A stretch of DNA of 9,272 nucleotides from Acholeplasmataceae bacterium (GCA_003497445.1 DNNX01000070.1:1-9272); one strand, 5' to 3'; shown: positions 1 to 5,515, numbered from the stretch's first letter. Made by a program: numbers and translations. Notes: generated by a model from the letters alone, not told the origin.

Positions 1-1255
1 CTGCAACCCCATGTCTGTCACTATCTTTTTCATAAATATCTCTACCTAGGAAAAATTTGATGACTTTTTCGTCTAATGACTGGCGGTTTCTTCTTAAAAT
101 ACCTATCACATCTTCAGACACAGGTGTATTTTTTTCTACTAATACCTCACCTGTTCTTAAGTTCGTGATTTTTTCTTTCGTAAATAACACATCGCCACCA
201 TCTGGTAAACGATCCGCTAAAATTTCATCTGGCAACTCATTTTGTAATGAGTATTCTTTTTCAATAATTTCTTTTCTTAATGCATGACGGTTATCTTTAA
301 GTATTTGTAAAACTTCTTTTGTAATTAAAGTATCTTCTTTAACAATGACTTTCCCTGTTTTAGGATCTACCACATCTTGAGCAAGTGTTGTATCTAAAAC
401 ACGCGCAAGTGCATCAAGTTTTCTATTAAACTTATAGCGACCTACTGCAGCTAAATCGTAACGTCTACGATCAAACAAACGCATACGAATAAACTCACGC
501 GCAGCATCTGCTGGAACTTTTTCACCTTGTCTTAATTTCGCGTAAACTTCAACAATGGCTTCATCACTGTTTTTAGTTTCATCTTTGTCAAACGTAGAAT
601 CTAAATAATCGGATTTCCCAAAAATATCATATATATCTTTTTTCTTACCTAAACCAATGGCACGCATAAATGTTGTCATCGGTACTTTTTTAGAACGATC
701 TAATTTCGTATATAAAATATCTTTAGAACCCATTTCTATTTCTAACCACGCACCACGTGTAGGAATGATTTGTGCTGAATAGCGTAATTGATTTAATTTT
801 TTATCAATAGCACTTGTATAATATGCGCCAGCAGAACGAATGATTTGTGATACTACAACACGTTCTGCCCCATTAATGACAAAAGTTCCCGTTGGTGTCA
901 TCACCGGGATTTCAGCCATTAAGACCTTGTTTTCTCTTACTTCACCTGTTAAAACATTTTCTAATTTGACTTTAACAGATAGTTGTTTAGCATAGTTAAT
1001 GTCTCGTTTTTTGGAATCTTGAACATGATACTTAGGTTCTGTAAGTTCGTGTTCTTCAAAATGAAGTTTCATATCACCATTGTGTGCTTCAATTGGTGAA
1101 ATATCTTGAAGTAATTCTTTAATACCATCTTTCAAGAACCATTCAAACGAGTTCGTTTGGATTTCGATCAAGTTAGGTAAATCTATATCATAACGCATTC
1201 TAGAATAATTCCTTCTTGAAGCCTTTTTACCGTATTGAACTACGCGATATCCCAT
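1..1255 (-). CDS. rpoB: RNA polymerase beta subunit, N-terminal third (partial)
   Basis: This is the 5' part of the gene for the beta subunit of RNA polymerase; the reading frame is open to the low-coordinate edge, so about 418 residues of an expected 1,100-1,250 are present. The translation begins MGYRVVQYGKKASRRNYSRM and carries the beta protrusion and lobe signatures: GTFVINGAERVVVSQIIRS near residues 124-141, IPTRGAWLEIE, and RRYDLAAVGRYKFNRKL near 280-300. The ATG at 1253-1255 is preceded by AGGAGA with 7 nt spacing, and no in-frame start upstream fits better. The leader is about 65 nt from a strong promoter that overlaps the end of the upstream methyltransferase gene. Position 142 is Ala and 144 is Ala where the usual motif is RSPGV(Y/F). 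The main rifampicin-binding cluster lies outside the window. Identity is secure from sequence and context. Confidence 0.98.
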   Translation of the reverse strand, partial: MGYRVVQYGKKASRRNYSRMRYDIDLPNLIEIQTNSFEWFLKDGIKELLQDISPIEAHNGDMKLHFEEHELTEPKYHVQDSKKRDINYAKQLSVKVKLENVLTGEVRENKVLMAEIPVMTPTGTFVINGAERVVVSQIIRSAGAYYTSAIDKKLNQLRYSAQIIPTRGAWLEIEMGSKDILYTKLDRSKKVPMTTFMRAIGLGKKKDIYDIFGKSDYLDSTFDKDETKNSDEAIVEVYAKLRQGEKVPADAAREFIRMRLFDRRRYDLAAVGRYKFNRKLDALARVLDTTLAQDVVDPKTGKVIVKEDTLITKEVLQILKDNRHALRKEIIEKEYSLQNELPDEILADRLPDGGDVLFTKEKITNLRTGEVLVEKNTPVSEDVIGILRRNRQSLDEKVIKFFLGRDIYEKDSDRHGVA

Positions 1256-1327
1256 AGGGTCACTCTCCTAAAAAATATAAAATTTAATTGATGAATCGTG
1301 GTAGAAAACAACTTTTCGCATTCTATA

Positions 1328-1357
1328 ATATTATCATATAAAATAGCAAATTGTCAA
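1328..1357 (-). promoter_or_regulatory. Promoter for rpoB
   Basis: On the minus strand a perfect -35 box TTGACA (1352-1357) is followed by TAATAT (1328-1333) after 18 bp, or GATAAT (1330-1335) after 16 bp; both readings contain TGATAATAT. The -35 box includes the TGA stop codon of the upstream methyltransferase gene. The predicted start is near 1321-1323, giving a leader of about 65-70 nt before the rpoB ATG. This lets rpoB (and presumably rpoC beyond the window) be expressed independently of the ribosomal-protein operon. The start site is inferred, not seen. Confidence 0.75.
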
Positions 1358-1935
1358 TATTTAATCGCTTTGTAAACATCATAGCCTTTTGATTTTTTAA
1401 CTCTATCAACTACATCAAACATCGTCTTTAAAAACGCTTGATGAGAAGGTGCACCATGTCGTTTACTGATCACGATATAAAATGCACTCTTTGATGTCAT
1501 GTGTTGATAGATTTGTGTATATAAATCAAAAATTATTTTTTTGCCTGCTCTAATCGGTGGATTCATAACCACTAAATCATACAATCCTTCTGGAACAAAA
1601 TCAGATTCAATTACAACAACATCTTCTAAGTGTGCCGTGTTCTTTTTTGATAGCGCAACTGCTCTAGGATTCACATCAAACATTGTGACATTAGCGTTTG
1701 GATGCAAGGTTTTTAGGACGCACCCTAAAACACCATAACCACTCCCTACATCTAAAACATGTTTGTAATCTTCATAATCAATTGTATGTAATAAAACATC
1801 ACTGCCATGATCGACGTGTTCCATAGAAAAAACACCATGATCTGTTATGAATGAAAATGTATGGTTGTTGAATTGGTATGTTATTTGCTTTTCTTGGCTC
1901 TTTAATTGTTTATCAAATTGATAATAATGCGACAT
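1354..1935 (-). CDS. ybxB: YbxB/RsmC-like class I SAM-dependent methyltransferase
   Basis: This is a 193-residue Rossmann-fold methyltransferase of the RsmC/MTS family, likely acting on RNA; the exact substrate is not established for this small Firmicutes form. Motif I (VLDVGSGYG, about 60-68) binds S-adenosylmethionine, FDVNPRA follows near 86-92, and the catalytic-loop motif NPPIRAGK is at about 125-132. RsmC enzymes of proteobacteria have an extra N-terminal copy of the fold, which is absent here. The position between rplL and rpoB matches ybxB of Bacillus subtilis. I chose the start MSHYYQFD because homologues begin this way. An ATG 33 nt upstream (1966-1968) is in frame but lies in the loop of a terminator hairpin, with its nearest SD-like bases only 1 nt away. 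The chosen ATG has no clear Shine-Dalgarno sequence, so expression is probably low and by read-through of that terminator. Confidence 0.9.
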   Translation of the reverse strand: MSHYYQFDKQLKSQEKQITYQFNNHTFSFITDHGVFSMEHVDHGSDVLLHTIDYEDYKHVLDVGSGYGVLGCVLKTLHPNANVTMFDVNPRAVALSKKNTAHLEDVVVIESDFVPEGLYDLVVMNPPIRAGKKIIFDLYTQIYQHMTSKSAFYIVISKRHGAPSHQAFLKTMFDVVDRVKKSKGYDVYKAIKY

Positions 1936-1950
1936 AAATTTAACGGACAA

Positions 1951-1983
1951 AAAACCCAAGACGTTCATGCCGCCTTAGGTTTT
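1951..1983 (-). terminator. Terminator after rplL, overlapping the methyltransferase leader
   Basis: The minus-strand RNA can form a 13-bp stem (arms 1971-1983 and 1951-1963, two G-U pairs) with a 7-nt loop, followed by a run of U (six in a row, four in the stem). It lies 21 nt past the rplL stop codon and ends 15 nt before the methyltransferase ATG. It would end most transcripts of the very highly expressed rplJL genes and let a fraction read on. Confidence 0.7.
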
Positions 1984-2004
1984 GAGTGTAACTATTAACC
2001 GCGA

Positions 2005-2379
2005 TTATTTAAGTTCAACAGTTGCACCAGCTTCTTCTAATTCAGCTTTAAGTGCTTCTGCATCTTCTTTCTTAAGACCTTGTTTGATCACTGCATCTGC
2101 TGTCTCAGCTAATGTTTTCGCTTCTGCAAGTCCAAGTCCTGTTGCTGTACGAACAATTTTGATGACTGCAATTTTGTTTGAACCAAATGTTTTTAAGATG
2201 ACATCAAATTCTGATTTTTCAGCAGCAGCTTCGCTTGCGCCACCAGCAGCTGGTGCTGCAGCGACTGCAGTTGGATCAATTCCAAATTCTTCTTTTAACC
2301 CTTCTACGAGTTCCTTAATTTCTAATAAAGACATTTCTTTTAATGCATCTACAAATGCTTGTTTTGTTAATTTTGCCAT
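2005..2379 (-). CDS. rplL: Ribosomal protein L7/L12 (bL12)
   Basis: The 124-residue protein is the stalk protein of the large ribosomal subunit, present in several copies bound to L10, where it recruits and stimulates translation factors. The N-terminal dimerisation and L10-binding part (about 1-37, MAKLTKQAFVDALKEMSLLE) is followed by an Ala/Gly-rich hinge (about 40-54, TAVAAAPAAGGASEAAA) and the globular C-terminal domain (about 57-124), with the TGLGLAEAK segment that contacts factors. AGGAG lies 10 nt before the ATG. The gene starts 24 nt after rplJ, with no promoter between them, as expected for a joint rplJL transcript. Length and domain order are typical. Confidence 0.98.
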   Translation of the reverse strand: MAKLTKQAFVDALKEMSLLEIKELVEGLKEEFGIDPTAVAAAPAAGGASEAAAEKSEFDVILKTFGSNKIAVIKIVRTATGLGLAEAKTLAETADAVIKQGLKKEDAEALKAELEEAGATVELK

Positions 2380-2403
2380 GATTTATTTTCTCCTTTTTTA
2401 TTT

Positions 2404-2889
2404 TTATGCTTCTTCGCTGATCATATTAAGACCAACAGCTAATTCTCTTACTGGTTGCAATAATCCAACTGCGAGTTGTGTAAGTAACACTTCTCTTGGT
2501 GGAATGTTTGCAAGTACTTTTGTATCTGCATCATTTAAGAAGCCACCTTCTACAATTGATGCACTCAACACAACTTGAGGATGTGTCTTAGCGAAATCAT
2601 TTAAGATTTTTGCTGGTGCGACAGCGTCTTGATAACTTATTGCGATCGCTTTTGGACCTGTAAAGATATCAGACAATTCATTAAAACCGGCCTTTAATGC
2701 AGCACGTCTCGCAATGTTGTTTTTATATACTTTTGCATCACAACCTGCTTGTTTTAATTGAATACGTAATTCTGTAAATTCTGCTACCGTTAAACCTGGA
2801 TAATCAAATGCAACGAGTGATACTGCGGTTTGCATTTTTTCAGCAAGTTCATCTACTAATTGTTCTTTTTTAACAAGTATGTCTCTCAT
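2404..2889 (-). CDS. rplJ: Ribosomal protein L10 (uL10)
   Basis: L10 anchors the L12 dimers to the L11-binding region of 23S rRNA and, in well-studied bacteria, represses its own operon by binding the leader RNA as the L10-L12 complex. The 161-residue protein shows the family core (LVAFDYPGLTVAEFTELR near 25-42, YKNNIARRAA near 55-64, GPKAIAIS near 78-85) and ends in the helix that binds L12. Two ATGs lie side by side; I chose the second (2887-2889, MRDILVKKEQ) because AAGGAGG is 5 nt from it but only 2 nt from the first. An open frame extends 16 codons further upstream, but those residues lie in the attenuator hairpin and are not like L10. Confidence 0.97.
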   Translation of the reverse strand: MRDILVKKEQLVDELAEKMQTAVSLVAFDYPGLTVAEFTELRIQLKQAGCDAKVYKNNIARRAALKAGFNELSDIFTGPKAIAISYQDAVAPAKILNDFAKTHPQVVLSASIVEGGFLNDADTKVLANIPPREVLLTQLAVGLLQPVRELAVGLNMISEEA

Positions 2890-2914
2890 CATTTCCTCCT
2901 TGTAGTATATATAA

Positions 2915-3012
2915 AACTCTTTGATTTTTTTCGTCAAAAACCAAAGAGTTCAAAGTTCATTTTGTTTGCCTCGGTAGGATATTAAGCTTTCGCCCCTACT
3001 GTCTTTGGTTTT
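2915..3012 (-). ncRNA. L10 (rplJL) leader with alternative hairpins
   Basis: The RNA before rplJ carries the hallmarks of the ribosomal protein L10 leader. A GUAGG/CCUAC stem (2995-2999 with 2974-2978) encloses a GCGAAAGC hairpin (2986-2993), and CCGAGG follows directly, consistent with a kink-turn. An outer stem of 11 bp pairs 3002-3012 with 2937-2947 and ends against a run of five U. The 3' arm of that stem also lies in a second hairpin, 15 bp with a 6-nt loop (2936-2950 with 2915-2929), so the two folds exclude each other. Known biology: L10-L12 binds this leader class and attenuates the operon in Bacillus subtilis. Which fold terminates here cannot be decided by eye. Confidence 0.85.
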
Positions 3013-3025
3013 GATTCAATTTCAA

Positions 3026-3718
3026 TTATGATTTTAGTGAATCTTCTAGTACTTTAATACCAGGTCCCATTGAAGAGGATACCGTGATGTTTTTAACATA
3101 TGTCCCTTTAACGGTGTTTGGTTTGATTCTAACGAGTTGTTGATAAAGTGTGTGCAAGTTATCGTTTAATTTTTGAACATCAAATGATACTTTTCCGATA
3201 GGTGCATGAATATTTCCGACTTTGTCTGTACGATATTCAATCTTACCATTTTTGATTTCTTCAACTGCTTTAGCAACATCCATTGTAACGGTTCCTGTTT
3301 TAGGGTTTGGCATTAAACCTTTAGGTCCCAATACTCGTCCTAATTTTCCGAGCTCACCCATCATGGATGGTGTTGCTACTAAGACATCAAAATCTAACCA
3401 ACCTTTAGAAATATCTTCAATGAGTTCATTATCTCCGGCACGGTCAGCACCAGCTGCTTCAGCTTCTTTGATTTTTTCACCTTCTGCAATCACAACAACA
3501 CGTTGTGTTTTACCTGTACCATGTGGTAAGACAATGGCACCTCTTAAATTTTGATCTGCTTGACGAGGGTCAAGATTGAGTCTAAATGCGACTTCAACAG
3601 ATGCGTCAAATTTCGTAAATGACGTCTTTTTAACTAAGCCTAATGCTTCTTCTACAACATAAAGTGTATTTTTGTCATAAAGTTTCGCGGCTTCAAGGTA
3701 TTTTTTACCTCTTTTCAT
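3026..3718 (-). CDS. rplA: Ribosomal protein L1 (uL1)
   Basis: L1 binds the mobile L1 stalk of 23S rRNA, helps release deacylated tRNA from the E site, and in many bacteria represses translation of its own mRNA. The 230-residue protein has the L1 signature GELGKLGRVLGPKGLMPNP at about 121-139 and the C-terminal TVSSSMGPGIKV near 212-223. I chose the ATG at 3716-3718 because AGGAGG lies 6 nt upstream and the protein then starts MKRGKKYLEA like its homologues; a longer frame adds 14 residues that are translated intergenic hairpin. The gene is 54 nt downstream of rplK, and that gap holds a possible L1 binding site. Confidence 0.98.
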   Translation of the reverse strand: MKRGKKYLEAAKLYDKNTLYVVEEALGLVKKTSFTKFDASVEVAFRLNLDPRQADQNLRGAIVLPHGTGKTQRVVVIAEGEKIKEAEAAGADRAGDNELIEDISKGWLDFDVLVATPSMMGELGKLGRVLGPKGLMPNPKTGTVTMDVAKAVEEIKNGKIEYRTDKVGNIHAPIGKVSFDVQKLNDNLHTLYQQLVRIKPNTVKGTYVKNITVSSSMGPGIKVLEDSLKS

Positions 3719-3734
3719 GCTATTCCTCCTAAAA

Positions 3735-3761
3735 TGTGGTCTAGCGGGATATCCTCCCACA
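3735..3761 (-). promoter_or_regulatory. Candidate L1 autoregulatory hairpin between rplK and rplA
   Basis: The RNA forms UGUGG/CCACA (5 bp, extended by three A-U pairs after one mismatch). Inside are GA and then GG-AUAU-CC on the 5' side and an asymmetric unpaired stretch CGCUAGA on the 3' side. This mirrors the L1 site in 23S rRNA and in L1 mRNAs: a stem, GA, a GG..CC pairing, then a purine-containing asymmetric loop. It lies 16 nt before the rplA ATG-proximal base, just ahead of the Shine-Dalgarno sequence. The inner helix is short, so the call is tentative. Confidence 0.45.
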
Positions 3762-3772
3762 ATTTAGATCCA

Positions 3773-4198
3773 TTAATCTTTTATTGTAATACCCATATTG
3801 CGCGCAGAGCCCGCAATAATGTTCATTGCTGCTTCAACATCGTATGCATTTAAATCACGCATCTTCAGTTCGGCAATTTCACGCAACTGAGCTTTCGTAA
3901 CAGACCCCACTTTTTCTTTAAGTGCATTACTTGCACCTTTAGAAATGTTCGCTGCTTTTTTAAGCAAATCACTCGCTGGTGGTGTTTTTGTTACAAAAGT
4001 AAACGTACGGTCATCATACACTGAGATGACAACAGGAATCATATATCCCATTTGATCTTTTGTTGCTTCATTGAATTGAGAACAAAAGGCTGGAATATTT
4101 ACTTGCGCTTGCCCTAATGCCGGACCAACTGGTGGCGCTGGGTTTGCTTTTCCTGCTTGAATTTGTAGCTTTAATTGTTTAACAACTTTTTTAGCCAT
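3773..4198 (-). CDS. rplK: Ribosomal protein L11 (uL11)
   Basis: L11 binds the GTPase-associated centre of 23S rRNA next to the L10-L12 stalk. Its proline-rich N-terminal domain is the contact for thiopeptide antibiotics such as thiostrepton and, in bacteria with a stringent response, is needed to activate RelA-type enzymes. The 141-residue protein shows LQIQAGKANPAPPVGPALGQ at 11-30 and the C-terminal RNA-binding signature MRDLNAYDVEAAMNIIAG at about 113-130. It is of standard length. The ATG at 4196-4198 has AAGGAGG 8 nt upstream; a GTG two codons earlier is in frame but lies closer to the ribosome binding site and lengthens the conserved start. It opens a transcript from its own promoter, with rplA following. 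Confidence 0.98.
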   Translation of the reverse strand: MAKKVVKQLKLQIQAGKANPAPPVGPALGQAQVNIPAFCSQFNEATKDQMGYMIPVVISVYDDRTFTFVTKTPPASDLLKKAANISKGASNALKEKVGSVTKAQLREIAELKMRDLNAYDVEAAMNIIAGSARNMGITIKD

Positions 4199-4218
4199 GA
4201 ACACATCCTCCTTCTTTT

Positions 4219-4250
4219 ACATAAGTATGTGGTTTGACAATGTCTTCCAC
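4219..4250 (-). promoter_or_regulatory. Paired hairpins in the rplK leader
   Basis: The roughly 75-nt leader of rplK can form a hairpin at 4229-4250 (GUGG/CCAC outside and GAC/GUC inside, separated by AA and AAA, loop AUU). A second hairpin at 4219-4230 (ACAU/AUGU, loop ACUU) shares its last two bases with the first. The second ends directly before the AAGGAGG ribosome binding site. A role in operon feedback is possible but unproven. Confidence 0.4.
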
Positions 4251-4279
4251 TATGGTGTGTTTTTAAAACATGCGAGGCT

Positions 4280-4308
4280 ATATTATCACGAAACTAGGTA
4301 GTTGTCAA
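4280..4308 (-). promoter_or_regulatory. Promoter for rplK-rplA
   Basis: On the minus strand TTGACA (4303-4308) is followed after 17 bp by TAATAT (4280-4285), with the extended sequence TCGTGATAATAT; a GATAAT at 15 bp spacing is an alternative reading. It lies 9 nt past the nusG stop codon. The predicted start is near 4273, giving a leader of about 75 nt. The TCGTGATAA core is shared with the rpmG promoter. No terminator is visible after nusG, so upstream transcripts may read through as well. Confidence 0.75.
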
Positions 4309-4317
4309 CGAAAATTC

Positions 4318-4863
4318 CTAGAATTCGATGACTTTCACTTCGTGGGCATCAATTTCAGTTGGTGTTGCACGACCAAAGAGGTCAATTTCAACAACAACTT
4401 TTGCTTGATCGTTATCCACGTTTGATACTTTTCCTTTAATACCTTGATATGCACCTGATAAAATTTCAACATGCTTATCAAGTAATTGATCATATTTAGG
4501 TTTAGAAATAACACCAATTTTGAGTAAGATTTGTTTGATTTCTTCTGGTGCAAGTGGTACAGGTTTTGTCCCACCACCGGAAGACCCTAAGAATCCAGTG
4601 ACTCTTGGTGTGTTTCTCACAACAAACCAAGAGTCATCGGTGACAATCATTTCAACAAATACATACCCTGGGTACAATTGTTTGATCTTCTCTTTTTCTT
4701 TACCATTTTCTTTTTTCTCAATGATTGTTTCTTCAGGCACGATGACTGAGAAAATGAAATCATTCATTCCCATAGAGTCTACACGTCTCAGTAAATCTTC
4801 TCTTACTGAATTCTCATAACCTGAATACGTTTGGATGATATACCAACGAGCTTGTTGGCTCAT
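4318..4863 (-). CDS. nusG: Transcription elongation/termination factor NusG
   Basis: NusG binds the clamp of RNA polymerase during elongation, modulates pausing, and can link polymerase to the ribosome. The 181-residue protein has the NGN domain at about 5-110 (ARWYIIQTYSGYENSV near 5-20, YPGYVFVEM near 64-72, VRNTPRVTGFLG near 82-93) and a C-terminal KOW domain at about 129-175 (GAYQGIKGKV near 137-146). A lysine/glutamate-rich stretch (EKKENGKEKEKIK, about 49-61) is inserted in the NGN domain, at the place where Firmicutes proteins vary. The ATG overlaps the secE stop codon by 4 nt (ATGA), and only a weak GGTGG precedes it, so translation is probably coupled to secE. The protein is of standard length. 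Confidence 0.98.
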   Translation of the reverse strand: MSQQARWYIIQTYSGYENSVREDLLRRVDSMGMNDFIFSVIVPEETIIEKKENGKEKEKIKQLYPGYVFVEMIVTDDSWFVVRNTPRVTGFLGSSGGGTKPVPLAPEEIKQILLKIGVISKPKYDQLLDKHVEILSGAYQGIKGKVSNVDNDQAKVVVEIDLFGRATPTEIDAHEVKVIEF

Positions 4864-5279
4864 AGAATACCACCAAGTAAGTTAAGAATTAGGAAGTTGA
4901 ATAATAAGATGACGAGTGTTAGAAATAATAAAAATAGAATGGTACGTACGGATTGATCTAAAAATTTTGAACGGGTTGGCCAAATGATTTTTTTAAGTTC
5001 TGGAACTGCAGGAATAAAGAATGGATAAATAACCAGTATTAATCCAAAAAATGAAATCACGAGTAAAACCCATGAAAAAATAGTCCCGTTAGGTTCTGTT
5101 CCAAGTATAGGAAAGTTTGGGTTAATTTGGAGTAATGGATTCCCACTAATAATCATAAGCGCAAGTCCTGCAGATACTGTTGCAAGTACACCTAATAATA
5201 AATTTTCCCACTTATACTCTTTGGTAAGAACTTCAAGTAATTTTGATTTTTCTTCTGTATCTTTTACTTTGATTGCCAT
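4860..5279 (-). CDS. secE: Preprotein translocase subunit SecE (three membrane segments)
   Basis: SecE clamps SecY in the SecYEG protein-export channel of the cytoplasmic membrane. The conserved part is the amphipathic helix PELKKIIWPTRSKF at about 93-106 followed by the essential membrane helix at about 111-136. Two further hydrophobic segments precede it (about 26-45 and 66-89), so the 139-residue protein has three predicted membrane spans. Most Gram-positive SecE proteins are about 60 residues with one span, so this one resembles the long proteobacterial form in layout. GAGGTG lies 6 nt before the ATG and overlaps the end of rpmG. The gene sits between rpmG and nusG, the usual place. Confidence 0.95.
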   Translation of the reverse strand: MAIKVKDTEEKSKLLEVLTKEYKWENLLLGVLATVSAGLALMIISGNPLLQINPNFPILGTEPNGTIFSWVLLVISFFGLILVIYPFFIPAVPELKKIIWPTRSKFLDQSVRTILFLLFLTLVILLFNFLILNLLGGIL

Positions 5280-5290
5280 AATTTACACCT

Positions 5291-5437
5291 CTATTTAGTT
5301 TCTTTATGAGTCGTATGTGCATTACAATGAGGACAATACTTACTAATAAGAATACGATCTGATGTTGTAGAAGCTTTCGTCATTGTATAGTTCCGATTTA
5401 GACATACACTACAAATTAAAATAATTTTTTTACGCAT
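5291..5437 (-). CDS. rpmG: Ribosomal protein L33 (bL33), zinc-binding form
   Basis: The 48-residue protein of the large ribosomal subunit sits near the E site. It carries a complete zinc ribbon, CSVC at residues 9-12 and CPHC at 35-38, so it is the zinc-containing (C+) type of L33, and it ends in the usual HTTHKETK. I chose the ATG at 5435-5437: it has AGGAG at 9 nt and matches the family's start (MRKKIILIC). The longer open frame begins inside the promoter and cannot be the start. It is the first gene of an rpmG-secE-nusG transcript, with 11 nt to secE. Confidence 0.96.
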   Translation of the reverse strand: MRKKIILICSVCLNRNYTMTKASTTSDRILISKYCPHCNAHTTHKETK

Positions 5438-5438
5438 T

Positions 5439-5457
5439 AAAAAACCACTCCTGTGGT
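5439..5457 (-). promoter_or_regulatory. Hairpin holding the rpmG ribosome binding site
   Basis: In the short rpmG leader the RNA forms ACCAC-AGGA-GUGGU: a 5-bp stem whose tetraloop is the core of the Shine-Dalgarno sequence. Six U (one in the stem) follow, then A and the ATG. It resembles a tiny intrinsic terminator or a translational switch at the 5' end of the message. Confidence 0.55.
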
Positions 5458-5493
5458 CAATGTATGAGTATTTTATCACGATACATACATTGA
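5457..5493. repeat. Perfect 10-bp inverted repeat across the rpmG promoter
   Basis: TCAATGTATG (5457-5466) and its exact reverse complement CATACATTGA (5484-5493) are separated by 17 bp that hold the -10 box. One arm fills most of the -35/-10 spacer; the other covers the predicted transcription start. The arms are too far upstream to both be in the RNA, so this looks like a DNA operator for a dimeric regulator. The regulator is unknown. Confidence 0.6.
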
Positions 5494-5498
5494 GTCAA
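5470..5498 (-). promoter_or_regulatory. Promoter for rpmG-secE-nusG
   Basis: On the minus strand TTGACT (5493-5498) is followed after 17 bp by TAAAAT (5470-5475), with a TGA extension (TCGTGATAAAAT). It starts 18 nt after the stop of the sigma-like gene. The predicted start near 5463 gives a leader of only about 25 nt. Confidence 0.8.
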
Positions 5499-5515
5499 CG
5501 ATTTTAAAAGGATTT

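Noticed and set aside
1256..1353. Search for an RNA regulatory element in the rpoB leader.
   Set aside because: Only a weak 5-bp hairpin (GAAAA/UUUUC) is visible; nothing distinguishes it from chance in AT-rich sequence.
1982..2578. A 198-codon plus-strand frame opposite rplL and rplJ.
   Set aside because: It is the low-complexity Ser/Ala-rich reverse reading of two certain ribosomal protein genes, with no ribosome binding site.
2934..2960. An 8-codon reading frame (MNFELFGF) in the L10 leader with GAGG 8 nt before its ATG.
   Set aside because: The GAGG is part of the CCGAGG element of the L10 leader and the ATG lies between paired arms, so the frame is most simply a by-product of the RNA structure.
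4309..4330. A possible terminator just after nusG.
   Set aside because: The bases around GAATTC and GGAATTTTCG give only an interrupted pairing without a U run, so read-through into rplK seems more likely.
4335..4577. An 80-codon minus-strand frame inside nusG.
   Set aside because: It is a shifted frame within the NusG coding region, rich in Leu/Lys/Ile as expected for AT-rich DNA, with no support as a gene.
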